From Streptomyces violens (GTDB taxonomy: Bacteria; Actinomycetota; Actinomycetes; Streptomycetales; Streptomycetaceae), in the NCBI RefSeq assembly GCF_000717745.1, contig NZ_JOBH01000023.1, forward strand, positions 35,991 to 99,990: a DNA stretch of 64,000 nt, written 5' to 3'. Shown here in pieces: positions 61,753 through 64,000 of the stretch. Position 1 is the first letter of the stretch, and each line of letters opens with the position of its first letter. The position numbers and the translations under genes are program-made. The notes under the pieces are model-generated. The model searched no databases and was not told the DNA's origin. It saw only the letters and a program-made list of their open reading frames with translations.

Positions 61753-63194
61753 TACCGGGGTGGCCGCCGGGTGACGTACTCCTGGGGCGGCTCGGGCTCC
61801 GGGAGGGCCGGCGTCTCGATGCGCCAGGCGATGCGTTCCTTGTCCTGGACGACACGGCGGTACGCGTACAGCACGACGGACAGCAGCAGGATGCCGACCG
61901 CGATGAGGGTGTCCTTCGGGCCGCCGTGCGCGGCCAGTGAGGGATGCGTGACGCCTACCGCGACCACCACGACGTCGATGACCAGCACCGCCCAGGCGAT
62001 CGGTATCCAGATACGGCCGCGGCGGATCGGGCGCGGCCAGTCCGGGCGGTCCTTGCGCAGCAGCAGGAAGGCGGAGACGGCCAGCACGATCGCCACCAGG
62101 TAGCCGAAGTTGCTGGCGATCAGGATGCTCAGCGGCTCCCCGAGGAGCAGCAGGATCGCGCTGTTCAGTACGGCGTCGAGGGTGAGCGCGCGGCCCGGTA
62201 CGCCCCACCGGTTCAGATGGTCGAGCTGCCGGACGGTCATCCGCTCGCGGGCCAGTCCGTACAGCGCCCGGCCGCCGTCCGCCGTGGTGGAGACCATCCC
62301 GAGGAACATCGAGGAGACGAGGATGAGGACCCCGAGCGAGGAGAAGCCGCCGAGCGCCTGCTCGAAGGCGATGGCGAACGCGCCGACCGGGTCCTTCCGG
62401 ATGGCGTCCTCACCGACCGACCCGACCATGGCGAGCGGCACGATGAAGAAGAGGACGAGGGAGAGGAGCGAGGTGGCGCGCAGCGCCTTGGCGGTGTCGC
62501 GGACCGTGTCCTTGTACTCGGGCGCGAACGAGGCGCAGATCTCGGTGCCGTACGTGGTCCATGCGGTGACGTAGAACCACACGATCAGCGTCGTCCAGCT
62601 GCCGCCGTGGTACCAGGTGAGGTTGGCCGCGTGCCAGGTGTGGCCGCTCATGAAGGGCGCCGCGACGACCACGACGAGGCCGCACAGCACGATGCCGCTG
62701 GTGATCTTCGAGGCGCGGGCGGTGAGCCGCGCGCCGAAGTAGTTGCAGGCCCAGGCGGCGAAGACGGCGGCGACGCCGATCAGTTCGGCCAGGCCGACCG
62801 AGTGGCCGGGGAGGAGGGGCACTTCGGGCGTGCCGGGGAACCAGTGCGCGGTGACGAGCGCGCCGATCGCGGCCGCGTTCACCGCGATGCTGAACGACCA
62901 GCCGATCCAGTAGCCGTACGCGGCGACGGCGCCGAGCGGCGCGAAGTACCGCTTCCAGCCCTCGGAGGCGTACCGGCTGACGCCGCCGGACTTGCCGGGG
63001 AACATCGCGGCGGTCTCGGCGAACAGCATGTTCTGCAGCAGGCCGATCAGCGCGCCGCCGACCCAGAGCGCGATCGCGGTCCAGGCGCCGATCGCGCCGA
63101 TGCCGTAACCGACTGTCAGCAACAGGCCGTTGGGGATGACCAGGGCGATCGCGAATCCATCGCGCCAGGTGAGGGACTTGCGCAGGTTGTCCAT
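61752..63194 (-). CDS. APC-family amino acid permease
   Basis: A 480-residue amino acid/polyamine/organocation permease with 12 membrane segments. The first helix region SLTWRDGFAIALVIPNGLLL, the gating-loop-like FAETAAMFPGKSGGVSRYASE near residue 58-78 and AYGYWIGWSFSIAVNAAAIGA near 92-112 are typical. It imports an amino acid or amine. It is divergent from a TetR regulator with a dyad CAATAAT(5)ATTATTG at 63274-63292 between them, so it is probably under that repressor. Confidence 0.9.
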   Translation of the reverse strand: MDNLRKSLTWRDGFAIALVIPNGLLLTVGYGIGAIGAWTAIALWVGGALIGLLQNMLFAETAAMFPGKSGGVSRYASEGWKRYFAPLGAVAAYGYWIGWSFSIAVNAAAIGALVTAHWFPGTPEVPLLPGHSVGLAELIGVAAVFAAWACNYFGARLTARASKITSGIVLCGLVVVVAAPFMSGHTWHAANLTWYHGGSWTTLIVWFYVTAWTTYGTEICASFAPEYKDTVRDTAKALRATSLLSLVLFFIVPLAMVGSVGEDAIRKDPVGAFAIAFEQALGGFSSLGVLILVSSMFLGMVSTTADGGRALYGLARERMTVRQLDHLNRWGVPGRALTLDAVLNSAILLLLGEPLSILIASNFGYLVAIVLAVSAFLLLRKDRPDWPRPIRRGRIWIPIAWAVLVIDVVVVAVGVTHPSLAAHGGPKDTLIAVGILLLSVVLYAYRRVVQDKERIAWRIETPALPEPEPPQEYVTRRPPR

Positions 63195-63273
63195 GCTCTG
63201 CCGCCCGTCTCTTGAGAACTTCGGCCGGACGCACGTCCGTTGTTCAGGCGTGCCAAAAATGTGTTCGCGGTCA

Positions 63274-63292
63274 CAATAATTGGGTATTATTG
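63274..63292. promoter_or_regulatory. AT-rich dyad between APC permease and TetR genes
   Basis: CAATAAT (63274-63280) and ATTATTG (63286-63292) form a perfect 7-base inverted repeat with a 5-base gap, a strongly AT-rich island in a GC-rich region and 44 bases before the TetR start. It is a candidate operator for both divergent genes. Confidence 0.6.
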
Positions 63293-63335
63293 GAAGGCAA
63301 GAGGCTGGACGGAAAACGGTGAAGGGGTGGGCGGC

Positions 63336-63971
63336 ATGGTGGCCGAGCGTGGGGTGCCGGAGCGGACGGGAGCGGTGCCGGCCGGAGCGGACGTCCAGCG
63401 CGAGCGGATACTGCGCGCCGCGGCCCTCGCCCTCGCGGAGCACGGCTTCGACGCCGCGCGGCTGCGCGACGTGGCCAACTCCGCGCAGGTCTCCATAGGT
63501 TCGATACAGCATCACTTCGAGACCCGTGACGCCCTCTTCCGGCACGCCTTCGAGTGGTCGATAAGCGAGCTGATCGGCCGGTGGCGGTGCACGGCCGTCG
63601 GCGAGCCGGACCCGTGGCGCCGGTTCGAGCTGCTCGTACGGGAGCTGACCGGCGACCCGGACCTGATACGGCGCTGCACGACCTGGACCGAGTTCTGCGC
63701 GAGCGCGGCCCGCCATGAGGAGCTGCGGGACGGGATACGGCGGGTCCACGACGAGTGGCGAGCCCTGGTCTCCGGCATCCTCACCGAGGGCGTGGCGACC
63801 GGCGCGTTCGCTCCCGCCATGTCCCAGGAGGCGGTGGTCGGCGCGGTGATGGCGGTGGTCGACGGCTGCGACATGACCATCGCGACGGACGGCGGCATGA
63901 CGCCGGAGAGGTATGCGGAGCTGCTCCTGGGCACGGGGCGGGCGGTGTTCGGGGTGCGGGAGGGGGGCTGA
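63336..63971 (+). CDS. TetR-family regulator divergent from APC permease
   Basis: A 211-residue TetR regulator. The HTH (residues 22-65) reads RILRAAALALAEHGFDAARL and SAQVSIGSIQHHFETRDALF; the C-terminal domain has WTEFCASAARHEEL near 118, a pattern of PsrA/BetI-like regulators. It faces the APC permease gene and shares a 141-base promoter region with the AT-rich dyad. ATG 63336 is chosen; an in-frame GTG at 63321 is possible. The gene ends 29 bases from the right edge. Confidence 0.88.
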   Translation: MVAERGVPERTGAVPAGADVQRERILRAAALALAEHGFDAARLRDVANSAQVSIGSIQHHFETRDALFRHAFEWSISELIGRWRCTAVGEPDPWRRFELLVRELTGDPDLIRRCTTWTEFCASAARHEELRDGIRRVHDEWRALVSGILTEGVATGAFAPAMSQEAVVGAVMAVVDGCDMTIATDGGMTPERYAELLLGTGRAVFGVREGG

Positions 63972-64000
63972 CGGGGGCTGACGGGGTGGTGCCTGTCGGG

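Noticed and set aside
1..64000. tRNA genes or CRISPR arrays
   Set aside because: No cloverleaf-like T-arm sequences in suitable context and no regularly spaced identical repeats with unique spacers were found by reading.

Overview
The window is a very GC-rich (roughly 70% or more), gene-dense actinobacterial chromosome segment. Codon use (third positions almost all G or C), GTG/TTG starts, many ATGA/GTGA stop-start overlaps, Tat and lipoprotein exports, and families such as TerD, HelR-like motor ATPase, DUF3662/STAS proteins and sugar-porter GlcP-like permease all fit a Streptomyces. No rRNA or tRNA genes, CRISPR array, intact insertion sequence or origin were seen. About 61 protein-coding loci were found, two of them broken at an end and one split by a frameshift.

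Layout. (1) 163-9118, minus strand: a nine-gene operon (cation/proton antiporter, small membrane protein, DUF2156/MprF-C-like aminoacyl-tRNA-dependent transferase, acyl-CoA dehydrogenase-fold flavoenzyme, thioester-reductase-like SDR, class III aminotransferase, SRPBCC protein, flavin reductase, DAO-type FAD oxidoreductase). It reads as most of a natural-product cluster and the gene set resembles the logic of aliphatic azoxy (valanimycin-type) biosynthesis using a fatty-acid-derived amine; it probably continues left of the window. (2) 9404-12756: peptidoglycan amidase, Tat-exported amine/amino-acid oxidase, and a lipoprotein/small membrane protein pair sharing a cysteine motif. (3) 13151-24184: sugar permease, SGNH hydrolase, AsnC regulator divergent from an MFS/M20 amidohydrolase pair, EamA exporter divergent from an AraC regulator, ProP-like symporter. 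(4) 24227-26576: an eroded stretch with a GNAT remnant, a DinB-like protein and a secreted-lipase gene without its 5' end. (5) 26764-40387: methyltransferase, TerD, thioredoxin-reductase-like flavoprotein with divergent XRE/cupin regulator, RDD protein, a caspase-KAP NTPase fusion with a -1 frameshift, RNase HI, amidase, hydrolases, copper-storage-like protein, STAS and DUF3662 proteins, a penicillin-binding protein.

(6) 40425-44488: STAS-like protein then an OlsB/OlsB/OlsA-like acyltransferase operon with DedA (ornithine-lipid-like). (7) 44458-47510: thiM-thiE behind a TPP riboswitch, divergent from an NCS1 permease that may import a thiamine pyrimidine precursor. (8) 47650-49968: HelR-type RNA polymerase motor ATPase behind a good promoter. 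(9) 50136-63971: regulator-plus-catabolic/transport modules, several with textbook palindromic operators (IclR, FadR/GntR, TetR types), a secreted VWA protein with its partner, and an APC permease divergent from a TetR regulator.

The most notable items are the azoxy-like operon, the caspase-KAP fusion with a canonical X_XXY_YYZ slippery heptamer exactly where the frame changes, and a set of perfect palindromes and helically phased direct repeats in intergenic DNA.
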